A stretch of 64,000 nucleotides of DNA from Azospirillum soli (GCF_017876165.1 NZ_JAGINQ010000007.1:239764-303763); one strand, 5' to 3'. Counted from the first letter of the stretch, positions 34,099 to 43,257 are shown. Made by a program: numbers and translations. The notes: a model not told the origin generated them from the letters alone.

Positions 34099-35610
34099 CT
34101 ACGCCGTCTCCCGCGTCCAGTGATGGCCGAGCGCCGAGCGGAGCTTGTTCAGGCGGCGCGGCAGCTTGCGGAGCTGGTTCAGGACGGCGGGTTGGCGCGG
34201 GTTGATCGGCTCGCGCATCAGTTCGGGGGCCATGCGGCGGACGAGGTCGGCGTGGTGGCGGCTGGCGCGGCGGACCTCCACCGGCAGGCTCAGCGCGACC
34301 GCCATGAAGTCTTGGCAATTGCCGACCTGAAACAGCTGCCGCCCGGTCAGGTCGACACCCTGGTCGATGGCCGACAGCCAGCCGGCAACCCGCTGCTCCA
34401 GATAAAAGCGGTCGCGCAGGTCCATTGTCATGTCCGGCGCCACCTCCGGCGTGTGGGCCACCCAGTCCAGCCACTCCTTCAGGGCGTCGTAGTGGGACAG
34501 CGGGTTGTACAACTCGCCCCGGAAGGCGCCGAAGATGCGCGCGGCGGTCTCCTCGTCGGAGGGCTCCAGGCCCGGCGGGATCTGGCTCCAGTAGAAGCAG
34601 CGCGCCACCTCAAACACGCCGCCGTGCAGGACGATGCTGTCCGCCGGCACCTGATCCCAGGCGCCGTTGGCGTAGAACTCCCCGTCCAGCGCCGCGCTGT
34701 GGCCGCCGGTGTGACGGGCATGGTCGCGGACGCGGGTCCGGTCGATGGGACCGGCCTCGATCATGCGGTGCTCCACCCCGGCCAGCAGGGCGAGCTTGGG
34801 CGGCAGCTTGCGGTCGGCCGGCGTCAGGTCCGGATGGTCGAAGGTGAAGGTGGAGAAGGACACCTCCGCCTTGCGCGCCGCCGCCAGCAGCAGGCGCGTG
34901 TCGTAGCCGGCGGTCAGCTGGAGCACAAGCGGCCGCCCGGTGGCGCGGTGCAGCCCGCGAATCGCGGAGACGAGGATGCTCTCCATCCGCCCGAGCGCCA
35001 GTTCGTAATCGAATCCGGGCAGCAGCGGCGGGAACGGGCGGCGGAAGGTCAGGAAGCCCTCCTCCCCCGGTCGGCGGGCGGGATCCAGCACCTGGGTCGG
35101 CAGCAGGCGCCGCACGCCTTTCAGGCCGGAACCGGGCAGCGGGTACCAGTCGAGCCCCGCCTCGTGCATCAGCCGGCGGCGGAACTGCGCCCTGTCGCCC
35201 AGCAGTTCGGCCATTACCCCGGCGCTGGAGGCGAGCACCGGTTCGCCATCCACCTCGCCGTAGAAGCAGCCGAGCGTGCCGCCCGCGTCCAGATGCACCG
35301 CACGGTTGTTCAGCAACAGCCACCGCCCGGCCCAGGACCGATAGGTGTCGGTGATCGTATCCGCGCGCGATTCGGCCAGCGCGTCGGCGGGGTCGGGGCG
35401 CGCGGGGTCGGTCTGCACGGCGATGCCCAGCAGATGCCACACCGTGCCGTCGGCGCCGAGCACCCGCTGCACCGGCAGTTCGGGGCAATGGATCAGGTGG
35501 AACCCGCCGATGTCGCGGACCACCCAGTCGGATGCCCAATCGGGCTGGAGCGGGTTTCCGTGCCCCCCATGGCCGTGCCTGAACACGATGAACTGCCGCC
35601 GGTGCAGCAT
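34099..35610 (-). CDS. Asparagine-synthase-like protein without glutaminase cysteine
   Basis: 503-residue protein similar to class-B asparagine synthetases in the C-terminal ATP-pyrophosphatase domain: PP-loop variant LQLTAGYDTRLLLAAA (about 230-245), then HGGVFEVARCFYW and the late QVGNCQDFM region. The N-terminal domain resembles the Ntn glutaminase fold (VLGADGTVWHLLGIAVQTDP, GCFYGEVDGEPVLASS) but residue 2 is Leu, so the catalytic Cys is absent and glutamine cannot be the direct amide donor. Relatives in surface-glycan clusters make uronamides; the uronate-forming dehydrogenase here would fit. Activity is inference. Confidence 0.82.
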   Translation of the reverse strand: MLHRRQFIVFRHGHGGHGNPLQPDWASDWVVRDIGGFHLIHCPELPVQRVLGADGTVWHLLGIAVQTDPARPDPADALAESRADTITDTYRSWAGRWLLLNNRAVHLDAGGTLGCFYGEVDGEPVLASSAGVMAELLGDRAQFRRRLMHEAGLDWYPLPGSGLKGVRRLLPTQVLDPARRPGEEGFLTFRRPFPPLLPGFDYELALGRMESILVSAIRGLHRATGRPLVLQLTAGYDTRLLLAAARKAEVSFSTFTFDHPDLTPADRKLPPKLALLAGVEHRMIEAGPIDRTRVRDHARHTGGHSAALDGEFYANGAWDQVPADSIVLHGGVFEVARCFYWSQIPPGLEPSDEETAARIFGAFRGELYNPLSHYDALKEWLDWVAHTPEVAPDMTMDLRDRFYLEQRVAGWLSAIDQGVDLTGRQLFQVGNCQDFMAVALSLPVEVRRASRHHADLVRRMAPELMREPINPRQPAVLNQLRKLPRRLNKLRSALGHHWTRETA

Positions 35611-35729
35611 GCCTTTCCCCCCGGTCCTTTCGCGGTGCGTGCGGGGTAAACGCGGGCCGCGCGCGGGGGGCCGGACGCCTCTCCCTTTGCGCCCGTTCGC
35701 AATACCGACGGGGAATGGTCAGCGCGCGG

Positions 35730-35758
35730 TTGACTCGGCGGCAACGGATCTCTATACA
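35730..35758 (+). promoter_or_regulatory. Sigma-70-type promoter of rpmH-rnpA-yidD-yidC
   Basis: TTGACT (35730-35735) and TATACA (35753-35758) with exactly 17 bases between, the best promoter match I found in the window. Transcription would start near 35765, about 35 bases before the rpmH GTG. Confidence 0.8.
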
Positions 35759-35800
35759 GCGGGGCTCATTTTTTGCCCTGAGATCGAGGAGTAAGGTGCC

Positions 35801-35935
35801 GTGAAACGCACGTACCAGCCCAGCAAAATCGTGCGCAAGCGCCGGCATGGCTTCCGCGCCCGCATGGCGACCGTCGGTGGCCGCAAGGTGATCGCGCGCC
35901 GCCGCGCCAAGGGCCGCAGCGTCCTGAGCGCGTAA
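35801..35935 (+). CDS. rpmH: 50S ribosomal protein L34
   Basis: 44-residue, extremely basic ribosomal protein. Begins with GTG and reads [20 protein letters not shown], then [24 protein letters not shown]: the L34 family signature over its full length. GAGGAG lies 11 bases before the start and a strong promoter 40 bases upstream. rnpA starts six bases after its stop, the near-universal bacterial order. Short enough to be missed by length-filtered gene calling. Confidence 0.97.
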   Translation: MKRTYQPSKIVRKRRHGFRARMATVGGRKVIARRRAKGRSVLSA

Positions 35936-35941
35936 ACCGCG

Positions 35942-36376
35942 ATGCCGGCGCCGGACCGCTTGGTCGGGCGCCTGAAGCGGCGGCCGGAGTTCTTGGCCGT
36001 GGCCGGTACACGGCGCAAGCATGTTGCTCCCGGCCTGATCCTACAGGTGCGCCGACACGACGAACGGCAGCGGCCCGCCCCCGGCGAGCCGCCCATTCGT
36101 CTTGGCCTGACGGCGAGCCGCAAGGTCGGAAACGCGGTGGTGCGCAATCGCGCCCGCCGTCGTTTGCGCGAAGCGGCCCGCCAGATCCTGCCCGCCCATG
36201 CCGCCCCCGGTCACGATTTCGTGCTGGTGGCACGCGCCGACACGGCCGAAAGGCCGTGGACGGAGCTTTTGGGCGATTTGTCCGCGGCGCTGAAGCGTCT
36301 CGGCCTGTGGCGCGACGCGCCACGGAATGATACGACCATAACTGACGTCGCCAAGAATGGGGAGGCCGGCGCATGA
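35942..36376 (+). CDS. rnpA: Ribonuclease P protein component
   Basis: 144-residue basic protein partner of the RNase P RNA for tRNA 5' maturation. The family motif [28 protein letters not shown] is intact, including the RNR signature. The N-terminal [22 protein letters not shown] is typical. The C-terminal ~25 residues ([17 protein letters not shown]) extend past the usual family end. It overlaps yidD by four bases. Confidence 0.97.
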   Translation: MPAPDRLVGRLKRRPEFLAVAGTRRKHVAPGLILQVRRHDERQRPAPGEPPIRLGLTASRKVGNAVVRNRARRRLREAARQILPAHAAPGHDFVLVARADTAERPWTELLGDLSAALKRLGLWRDAPRNDTTITDVAKNGEAGA

Positions 36377-36654
36377 GCCCGCTTGCCCATTTTTTGCGTG
36401 TCCTGGTCAAGGGCTATCAATGGACTCTGTCGCCTTTTGTCGGGTGGCACTGCCGATTTCAGCCTACCTGTTCCAACTACGCGCTTGAGGCGCTATCTAA
36501 GCACGGGGCGATCCGGGGCAGCTGGCTGACCATCCGGAGGCTCTCGCGTTGCCATCCCTGGGGCGGATGGGGTTACGACCCCGTTCCCGAACCGGGGACG
36601 GCCGCCCGTTGCGTGCACGGGCCGGCCGGCGCGGCGCATCACCACGAACCCTGA
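36373..36654 (+). CDS. yidD: Membrane protein insertion efficiency factor YidD
   Basis: 93-residue protein with the complete YidD motif set: [42 protein letters not shown] and [15 protein letters not shown]. An amphipathic N-terminal helix associates with the inner membrane. The C-terminal ~15 residues ([12 protein letters not shown]) are low-complexity. Sits between rnpA and yidC as in most bacteria; assists YidC-dependent insertion. Confidence 0.97.
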   Translation: MSPLAHFLRVLVKGYQWTLSPFVGWHCRFQPTCSNYALEALSKHGAIRGSWLTIRRLSRCHPWGGWGYDPVPEPGTAARCVHGPAGAAHHHEP

Positions 36655-36705
36655 GGGCGGCGTCCAACCGCCCTTTTGTGCAAGGCCCACGGCAACCGGG
36701 ATGCC

Positions 36706-38433
36706 ATGACCGACCAACGCAACCTCATCCTCGCGATCGCGCTGTCGATCGCCATCCTTCTGGGCTTCCAGTATTTTTACGAGGGGCCACGTGTGCAGCA
36801 GCAGAAGCAGGCTGCACAGCAGGCCGCCCAGACGGAGCAGCTGGTCGCGCCGACTCCCGGCGTTCCGGGTGCCGTCCCCGGCGCCCCGGCGCCGGAGGCG
36901 CCCAAGGATCGCGCGGCGCTGATCGCCGAGCAGCTGGCCGCCGGAACGCGCGTCAAGATCGACTCGCCCTCCGTGCATGGCTCGGTCAATCTGATCGGCG
37001 GGCGAATCGACGACCTGACGCTGGCCGCCTACCACGTCGAGCCCAACCCGCAGAGCCCGGAGATCGTGCTGCTGGCCCCGGCCGGCACGCAGAACGCCTA
37101 TTACGCCGAGTTCGGCTGGGTTCCGGAAGACCGCTCGCAGCCGGTTCCGGACGCCAACACCCGCTGGACCGCCAGCGCCCCGTCGCTGTCGCCCGACAAG
37201 CCGGTGGTCCTGACCTGGGACAACGGCAAGGGCCTGGTGTTCGAGCGCACCGTCGCCGTGGACAAGGACTATATGTTCACGGTCACGCAGAAGGTGCGCA
37301 ACACAGGCTCGACCCCCGTGCGCCTGCTGCCCTACAGCCTCGTCTCGCGCAGCGGCACGCCGCACACCTCGGGCTACTACATCCTTCATGAGGGTCCGCT
37401 GGGCGTCTTCGAGCGCACGCTGACCGAAGAGAACTACGACGACGTCCGGAAGGCCGGGACGATCACCAAGGAGACCACCGGCGGCTGGATCGGCATCACC
37501 GACAAGTACTGGTTGGTCTCGCTGATCCCGGATCAGAAGGAGAAGGTCGCCGCCCGCTTCGTCCACAGCGCGCCCGGCAACGTCGACCGCTATCAGGTCG
37601 ACACGATGGGCCAGGCGGTCGAGGTCGCCCCCGGCGCCACCATCGAGCAGACGAACCGCCTGTTCGCCGGCGCCAAGCGGCTGGAGCTGCTGGACGCCTA
37701 TTCGAGCGCGCTGAACATCCCGCTGTTCGACCGCGCCATCGACTTCGGCTGGTTCTGGTTCTTCACGATCCCGTTCTTCCACGCGCTGAATTTCCTGGGT
37801 CACCTGTTCGGCAACTTCGGCATCGCGATCCTGGTGCTGACGGTCGGCGTGAAGCTGGCCTTCTTCCCGCTGGCCAACAAGTCGTATCACGCGATGGCCA
37901 AGATGAAGAAGCTGCAGCCCCAGATGGTGGCCCTGCGCGAGCGCTTCGGCGACGACAAGGTTCGCATGAACCAGGAGCTGATGGCGATGTACAAGCGCGA
38001 GAAGGTCTCCCCCGTCTCGGGCTGCTTGCCGATCCTCATCCAGATCCCGGTGTTCTTCGCGCTCTACAAGGTGCTGTTCGTGACCATCGAGATGCGGCAC
38101 GCGCCGTTCTTCGGCTGGATCCACGACCTGTCGGCCCCCGATCCGACCACCATCTTCAACCTGTTCGGCCTGATCCCCTGGAACCCGCCGGCCATGCTGA
38201 TGCTGGGCGCGTGGCCCATCATCATGGGCATCACCATGTACCTGCAGCAGAAGCTGAACCCGGCCCCGCCCGACCCGGTGCAGCAGAAGGTGTTCCAATT
38301 CCTGCCCGTCATCTTCACCTTCATGCTCGCCAGCTTCCCGGCGGGTCTGGTGATCTACTGGGCCTGGAACAACCTGCTGTCGGTTGCCCAGCAGTGGATC
38401 ATCATGCGGCAGGAAGGGGTCAAGGTGACCTGA
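36706..38433 (+). CDS. yidC: Membrane protein insertase YidC (Oxa1 family)
   Basis: 575-residue insertase. First helix RNLILAIALSIAILLGFQYF, a Pro/Gln-rich linker (about 25-70), a large periplasmic P1 domain (about 75-340), then the conserved five-helix core with FGNFGIAILVLTVGVKLAFFPL, SGCLPILIQIPVFFALYKVLF and FMLASFPAGLVIYWAWNN. The ATG at 36706 (MTDQRN) is the family start; upstream codons in frame are unsupported. Inserts membrane proteins alone or with SecYEG; fourth gene of the rpmH unit. Confidence 0.97.
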   Translation: MTDQRNLILAIALSIAILLGFQYFYEGPRVQQQKQAAQQAAQTEQLVAPTPGVPGAVPGAPAPEAPKDRAALIAEQLAAGTRVKIDSPSVHGSVNLIGGRIDDLTLAAYHVEPNPQSPEIVLLAPAGTQNAYYAEFGWVPEDRSQPVPDANTRWTASAPSLSPDKPVVLTWDNGKGLVFERTVAVDKDYMFTVTQKVRNTGSTPVRLLPYSLVSRSGTPHTSGYYILHEGPLGVFERTLTEENYDDVRKAGTITKETTGGWIGITDKYWLVSLIPDQKEKVAARFVHSAPGNVDRYQVDTMGQAVEVAPGATIEQTNRLFAGAKRLELLDAYSSALNIPLFDRAIDFGWFWFFTIPFFHALNFLGHLFGNFGIAILVLTVGVKLAFFPLANKSYHAMAKMKKLQPQMVALRERFGDDKVRMNQELMAMYKREKVSPVSGCLPILIQIPVFFALYKVLFVTIEMRHAPFFGWIHDLSAPDPTTIFNLFGLIPWNPPAMLMLGAWPIIMGITMYLQQKLNPAPPDPVQQKVFQFLPVIFTFMLASFPAGLVIYWAWNNLLSVAQQWIIMRQEGVKVT

Positions 38434-38449
38434 TCCCGACCGCCATGGT

Positions 38450-38500
38450 CTGAGGACGTTTGGGCCTGAGGACATTCATGGCCTGAGAACATCGACCGCC
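38450..38500. repeat. Imperfect tandem repeat GG-CTGAG-ACAT downstream of yidC
   Basis: Three copies of a roughly 18-base unit, GGTCTGAGGACGTTTG, GGCCTGAGGACATTCATG, GGCCTGAGAACAT, follow the yidC stop. Purpose unclear. Confidence 0.6.
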
Positions 38501-38598
38501 GGTAAGCGCTTCCCTTGACGGGCGTTTGCCGGCGGTTATGTTTTGGGGCGCATTTGTTTTTGTGCATTCGTTATTTGTTTTCCCCGCCGGTTTAACAC

Positions 38599-38640
38599 CC
38601 CTCTCCCATCCCTCCCTCTCCCATCGGGGATGGGAGAGGG
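38599..38640 (+). promoter_or_regulatory. Two-way hairpin in the engB leader
   Basis: CCCTCTCCCATC occurs twice (38599-38610 and 38614-38625), followed by one exact reverse complement (38629-38640). Only one of the two can pair at a time, giving mutually exclusive hairpins ending 20 bases before the engB start, near its ribosome-binding site. Confidence 0.6.
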
Positions 38641-38659
38641 GAAGATAGGAAGCTTCCCC

Positions 38660-39325
38660 ATGACCTCCTCCAACAGCACCAGCCTGACCTCCGGTTTCAA
38701 CGAGGAGGCCCTGGAAGCGGGGCGGCTTCTGTTCGCGAAGGAATGCGACTTCGTGTGGGGCGCCCAGACGCTCGACCAGATCCCGGAAGCCGACCTGCCG
38801 GAGATCGCCTTCGCCGGGCGCTCCAACGTCGGCAAGTCCAGCCTCGTCAACGCGCTGACCGGGCGCAAGACGCTGGCCCGCACCTCCAACACGCCGGGGC
38901 GCACGCAGCAGCTGAACTTCTTCAACCTGGGCGGCCGGCTGAAGCTGGTGGACATGCCGGGCTACGGCTACGCCAAGGAGTCGAAGGAGAAGGTCGAGGC
39001 GTGGAACGACATGGTCCGGCGCTTCCTGAAGGGCCGCGTGACGCTGCGCCGGGCGCTGGTGCTGATCGATTCGCGCCACGGGCTGAAGCCCAACGACGAC
39101 GAGATCATGAAGATGCTCGATCAGGCCGCCGTGCCCTACGTCGTGGTGCTGACCAAGGCCGACAAGGTGAAGGCTACGGCGCTGGACGAGGTGGTGAAGC
39201 GCACCCAGGCCGGGCTGAAGAAGCATCCCGCAGCCTTCCCGGAGGTGCACGTCACCAGCTCCGAAAAGGGCATGGGCATCGCCGAGCTGCGCGCCAGCCT
39301 CGCCCAGCTGGCCGAAATGGGCTGA
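38660..39325 (+). CDS. engB: Ribosome biogenesis GTPase EngB/YsxC
   Basis: 221-residue essential-type GTPase of the YihA/YsxC family. G1 GRSNVGKSS, G3 DMPGYGYA, G4 TKADK and G5 SSEKGMG are present; the N-terminal FAKECDFVWGA is typical. AGGAAG precedes the ATG. Acts in assembly of the large ribosomal subunit. It follows yidC after 226 bases containing repeats and may have its own promoter; the CPA2 antiporter gene starts four bases after its stop. Confidence 0.96.
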   Translation: MTSSNSTSLTSGFNEEALEAGRLLFAKECDFVWGAQTLDQIPEADLPEIAFAGRSNVGKSSLVNALTGRKTLARTSNTPGRTQQLNFFNLGGRLKLVDMPGYGYAKESKEKVEAWNDMVRRFLKGRVTLRRALVLIDSRHGLKPNDDEIMKMLDQAAVPYVVVLTKADKVKATALDEVVKRTQAGLKKHPAAFPEVHVTSSEKGMGIAELRASLAQLAEMG

Positions 39326-39329
39326 GGCG

Positions 39330-40598
39330 GTGCCGTTCGAGCTGACGCCGGCTCTGCTGTTCCTGATTCAGGCCATCGTGCTGATTGCCGGGCCGTTCCT
39401 GCTGTGGCGGCTGACCGGGCTGAAGCATGTGGCCCCGATGGTGGTCATCCAGATCCTGTTCGGGATCGCGCTCGGCCCCTCGCTGCTGGGGCATGTGGCG
39501 CCGGAGATCTGGGGGGCGCTGTTCGCCAAGGCGTCGCTGGCGCCGCTGTCCGGGCTGGCGCTGCTGGCCGTGGTGTTCTTCGCCTTCCTGACCGGGCTGC
39601 ATCTGGACCTGACGGAGTTCCGGGGACGCGGGCGCGCCTTCGTCGGCGTCAGCCTGTCCAGCATGATCGTGCCGACCCTGATGGGCGGGGCGCTCGGCTG
39701 GTGGATCGCGGGCGCCTTCCCGGAGATGGCGGGGCCGAAGGCGGACCCGCTGCTGTTCGCGGCGGGATTTGGGATTTGCGTGGGCGTCACGGCCCTGCCG
39801 GTGCTGGGCGCGATCCTGCGGGAAATGGGCCTGATCGAGCAGCGGGTCGGGCGGCTGGCGCTGGGCTATGCGGCGGTCAACGACGCGCTCCTGTGGATTC
39901 TCATCACCGCCGTGCTGGCCTGGGCGGCCGGGGGCAGCGGCGGATTCGGCGGGGTGGCGCAGGTCGCGATCCTGGGCTTCGTCTATCTGGGCGCGACAGA
40001 GCTGTTCGCCCGGCCGGTCCTGACCCGGCTGATGGACCGCATCGCCCCGGACGGCAAGGTCGGGGACATGGCCGTGGTCGTCACCTGCGCGGCGCTGCTG
40101 GGGTCGGCCGCCGTGACGGAGCTGATCGGGCTGCACTACATCCTGGGCGCCTTCGTGGCGGGCACGGTGATGCCGCGCCGGCTGGCCGCCGCTATCCTGG
40201 ACCGGCTGGAGCATTTCGCCACGCTGATCCTGCTGCCCTTCTTCTTCACGCTGACCGGGCTGAAGGTCGATTTGGATCTGGCGGCCTCGGCGCAGTGGTG
40301 GGTGTTCGCGCTGGCGACCGTGACGACGCTGGCGGGGAAAATCCTGGGCACCGCCCTGCCCGCCCGCTGGACCGGCGAAAGCCCGGCCGACGCGTGGCGG
40401 CTGGGCACGCTGATGTCCTGCAAGGGGCTGATGGAGGTCATCGTGCTGACCATCCTGCTGGAAGCGGGCCTTTTGTCGGTCGCCTGCTTCTCCGCCATGG
40501 TGCTGATGGCGGTGGTGGCGACCGCGCTGACTCAGCCGATGACCCTGCTGGCCGAGCGGCTGGCGGTTGCGCGCGGCGGGGCGCGGGCGGCGCGGTGA
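39330..40598 (+). CDS. CPA2-family cation:proton antiporter
   Basis: 422-residue membrane protein with 12-13 helices and no TrkA domain. Family blocks are LFGIALGPSLLG, FFAFLTGLHLDL, GVTALPVLGAIL and LHYILGAFVAGTVMPR, plus SCKGLMEVIVL near the end, typical of Na+(K+)/H+ exchangers. Starts with GTG just after engB. Ion specificity cannot be deduced. A second, unrelated member of the superfamily (YbaL type) is at 12.4-14.1 kb. Confidence 0.9.
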   Translation: MPFELTPALLFLIQAIVLIAGPFLLWRLTGLKHVAPMVVIQILFGIALGPSLLGHVAPEIWGALFAKASLAPLSGLALLAVVFFAFLTGLHLDLTEFRGRGRAFVGVSLSSMIVPTLMGGALGWWIAGAFPEMAGPKADPLLFAAGFGICVGVTALPVLGAILREMGLIEQRVGRLALGYAAVNDALLWILITAVLAWAAGGSGGFGGVAQVAILGFVYLGATELFARPVLTRLMDRIAPDGKVGDMAVVVTCAALLGSAAVTELIGLHYILGAFVAGTVMPRRLAAAILDRLEHFATLILLPFFFTLTGLKVDLDLAASAQWWVFALATVTTLAGKILGTALPARWTGESPADAWRLGTLMSCKGLMEVIVLTILLEAGLLSVACFSAMVLMAVVATALTQPMTLLAERLAVARGGARAAR

Positions 40599-40604
40599 TC
40601 GAAC

Positions 40605-40835
40605 TCAGAAGGGTTTGCGGACGTTTTCGGTGACGACCGGATCGGCGCCGGGGCCTTCGAGCTGGCCCTTATTGCCCTCGCGGGCTTTTTCCTTCAGGGC
40701 CTTGTTCGCCTCGGTCACCTCCTGGCGGTCGGGCGCGCCGTAGATGTCTTCGGCCTTCTTCGCGTTCTCCTTCAGCTCCTCCCGGTGGGCCTCGGTAAAG
40801 GGGTTGCGCGGTTCGGGCATCCTGCGATCGGTCAT
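40605..40835 (-). CDS. Small hydrophilic conserved protein
   Basis: 76-residue charged protein ([21 protein letters not shown]...), rich in Glu, Lys and Asn, with no cysteines and no membrane segment; probably largely helical or disordered. It is convergent with the antiporter gene, its stop six bases beyond. Function unknown; codon bias and GC3 look like those of the neighbours. Confidence 0.7.
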   Translation of the reverse strand: MTDRRMPEPRNPFTEAHREELKENAKKAEDIYGAPDRQEVTEANKALKEKAREGNKGQLEGPGADPVVTENVRKPF

Positions 40836-40959
40836 CTCGGGTCCTCTCGTGGCTCAGCACAGGCCAACCGCCGGGGGCGGACGGGGTTCCCGCCCTGAAA
40901 AAGCCCTCCCAAAAAACCCCTCTAGGCACCCCCGGAGCTTTCCGTTAAAGAGTCCGCCG

Positions 40960-41886
40960 ATGTCCACCCCGACGAACGGCTCTCCCGTGCAGAACACGAC
41001 CCGCGACGAGTGGCTTGCCAAGGCCCGCACCCTGTCCGAAGCCCTGCCCTACATGCGCCGCTACGCCGGGCGCACCTTCGTCATCAAGTACGGCGGCCAC
41101 GCCATGGGTGACGACAGCCTGGCGGAACTGTTCGCCCGCGACATCGTCCTGCTGAAGCAGGTCGGCATCAACCCCGTGGTCGTGCACGGCGGCGGCCCGC
41201 AGATCGGGCAGATGCTGGATCGGCTGAAGATCAAGTCGAGCTTCATCGACGGCCTGCGCGTCACCGACAAGGAGACGGTCGAGGTGGTCGAGATGGTGCT
41301 GGCCGGTTCCATCAACAAACAAATCGTCGCCGCCATCAACCGGGCGGGCGGGCGCGCCGTCGGCCTGTCGGGCAAGGACGGCAACCTGATCACCGCGCGC
41401 AAGGTGCGCCGCACCCAGCGCGACCCCGACAGCAACATCGAGAAGGTGCTGGACCTGGGCTTCGTGGGCGAGCCGTATCAGGTCAACCCGCAGATCCTCG
41501 ATTCGCTGGGTCAGGCGGACATCATCCCCGTGATCGCCCCCATCGGCTTCGACGTGCAGGGCGACACCTACAACATCAACGCCGACACCGCCGCCGGTGC
41601 CGTCGCCTCGGCGCTGGGCGCGACGCGCTTCTTCCTGCTGACCGACGTCGCGGGCGTTCTGGACAAGAACAAGCAGCTCATCGAGAAGATGTCGCTGGAT
41701 CAGGCCCGCACGGCGATCGCCGACGGCACCGCGTCCGGCGGCATGATCCCGAAGATCGAGACCTGCATCGACGCCGTGGAGAAGGGTGTGGACGCCGCCG
41801 TCATCCTGGACGGCCGGGTGCCGCACGCCCTGCTGCTGGAGATCTTCACGGAGGGCGGGGCCGGCACGCTAATCGGCCGCGAGTAA
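40960..41886 (+). CDS. argB: Acetylglutamate kinase
   Basis: 308-residue amino-acid kinase catalysing the second step of arginine synthesis. [11 protein letters not shown] (ATP site), [10 protein letters not shown] (substrate loop), [10 protein letters not shown], and the C-terminal [22 protein letters not shown] and [11 protein letters not shown] are all present. The N-terminal extension with [13 protein letters not shown] is typical of arginine-inhibitable enzymes. ATG 40960 is the expected family start. A small conserved gene follows 36 bases downstream. Confidence 0.97.
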   Translation: MSTPTNGSPVQNTTRDEWLAKARTLSEALPYMRRYAGRTFVIKYGGHAMGDDSLAELFARDIVLLKQVGINPVVVHGGGPQIGQMLDRLKIKSSFIDGLRVTDKETVEVVEMVLAGSINKQIVAAINRAGGRAVGLSGKDGNLITARKVRRTQRDPDSNIEKVLDLGFVGEPYQVNPQILDSLGQADIIPVIAPIGFDVQGDTYNINADTAAGAVASALGATRFFLLTDVAGVLDKNKQLIEKMSLDQARTAIADGTASGGMIPKIETCIDAVEKGVDAAVILDGRVPHALLLEIFTEGGAGTLIGRE

Positions 41887-41922
41887 GGGCAAGCCGCGAG
41901 TAACGTTGGGAGGGGACGAGCC

Positions 41923-42228
41923 ATGTCCGACGTCCGCAAGGAACTGCTGCGCCAGATGCAGGCCATTCGCGAGCGGATGGACCCGAAGCTGCTGGAGCGG
42001 GCCAAGCTGTCGGTCTTCGGCAAGGTCCCCTACGACCGCGACAGCGCCAAGGAGGCGGTTGGGCGCTTCCTGGACGCCAAGGACGACGGTGGCGCCTTCC
42101 GCCGCAAGCTCGAAACCGAGCTGCGCAAGGAAGGCGCCTCCCTCGACTTGGAGGACGAGGCCAAGGGCGAGCCGCCGGCCGAACCGGCCCATCCTCTGAA
42201 GCCGCGCCGCATCGGACGCATCACCTAG
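41923..42228 (+). CDS. Conserved hypothetical protein, 101 residues
   Basis: Charged, helical, no cysteines, no membrane helix: MSDVRKELLRQMQAIRERMDPKLLERAK, then VPYDRDSAKEAVGRFLDAKDD. A GGGAGGGGACGAGCC ribosome-binding region precedes the ATG. Lies between argB and corA on the same strand. I do not recognise a family; the spacing and clear start support a real gene. Confidence 0.75.
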   Translation: MSDVRKELLRQMQAIRERMDPKLLERAKLSVFGKVPYDRDSAKEAVGRFLDAKDDGGAFRRKLETELRKEGASLDLEDEAKGEPPAEPAHPLKPRRIGRIT

Positions 42229-42255
42229 ACACAGTCAGCCGGAGGCCGGTCCGCC

Positions 42256-43239
42256 ATGCTGCACGTCTTCGCCAACAGTGGCGGCACGCTGCGCTGGGCC
42301 AAGGAGGTCGATGGCGGCACCGGGCCGTTGCCGGACAGCGTCGTCTGGCTCGACCTGCTGAACCCCACGCTGGAGGAGCTGGCCCGCGCCGAGGCGCTCA
42401 TGGGCGTCAAACTGCCAACCCGCGAACAGATGGTCGAGATCGAGGAATCGAGCCGGCTGCGCATCACGCCTGAGGCCGTGCACATGACCGTCATGGCCCT
42501 GGTCTGGGCCGACACCGACCAGCCGCGCATCACACCGGTCAGCTTCGTGCTGGCGGGCGGGCGGCTCGCCACCATCCACCACATCGACCCGCAGCCCTTC
42601 CTGGCCTTCCGCCGCCGCGTGACGCGCCACGGCTTCCCCGGTGCTTCCGGCGAAGCGGTGCTGGGCGCGCTGGTGGAGGGCGTGGTGGAACGCACGGCCG
42701 GCGTGCTGCGCCGCGTGGGCCTTGAGCTGGACACCATGGGCAGCCGCGCCTTCCGGGGCCGCGCCCTGCCGAGCCGGGGCGAGAACCGCGACGACACCCG
42801 CACGCTGAAGCGCATCGGGCACACCGGTCATCTGATCGGCAAGGCGAACGTCAGCCTGGCAAGCCTGGAGCGGATGCTGACCTTCCTGGCGCGCGGCGAG
42901 GGCTGGACAGCGGCCAAGCCGACCCGGCGCTGGGCGCGGGCGGCCTTGCAGGACGTGACCGGGCTGAACCAGTACGCGCGCTTCCTGGCGGGCAAGGTTA
43001 GCCTTCTGCTGGACACCACGCTGGGCCAGATCAACGTGGAGCAGAACGAGATCGTGAAGATCGTCTCGATCCTGACGGTCTCGCTGTTCCCGCCGACGCT
43101 GGTCGCCACCGTTTACGGCATGAACTTCGCCCGTATGCCGGAAAAGGCGTGGGTGTGGGGCTACCCGACGGCGATCCTGCTGATGCTGCTCTCGGCCATC
43201 CTGCCGCTGCTGTACTTCAAGACGCGGCGCTGGCTGTAA
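42256..43239 (+). CDS. corA: CorA-family divalent cation transporter
   Basis: 327-residue protein with a large cytoplasmic N-domain and two C-terminal transmembrane helices separated by the YGMNF signature (selectivity filter of CorA Mg2+/Co2+ channels). The loop after it is FARMPEKAWVWGYP, and the protein ends LPLLYFKTRRWL with the usual basic tail. GGAGG precedes the ATG. Other CorA-fold members (ZntB) transport Zn2+, so Mg2+ is likely but not certain. Confidence 0.92.
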   Translation: MLHVFANSGGTLRWAKEVDGGTGPLPDSVVWLDLLNPTLEELARAEALMGVKLPTREQMVEIEESSRLRITPEAVHMTVMALVWADTDQPRITPVSFVLAGGRLATIHHIDPQPFLAFRRRVTRHGFPGASGEAVLGALVEGVVERTAGVLRRVGLELDTMGSRAFRGRALPSRGENRDDTRTLKRIGHTGHLIGKANVSLASLERMLTFLARGEGWTAAKPTRRWARAALQDVTGLNQYARFLAGKVSLLLDTTLGQINVEQNEIVKIVSILTVSLFPPTLVATVYGMNFARMPEKAWVWGYPTAILLMLLSAILPLLYFKTRRWL

Positions 43240-43257
43240 AGCGTATCGAGATCCGCC

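Noticed and set aside
40744..40959. Longer argB reading frame starting at 40744
   Set aside because: The extra 72 codons overlap the opposite-strand small gene and have no family counterpart; ATG 40960 gives the standard protein.
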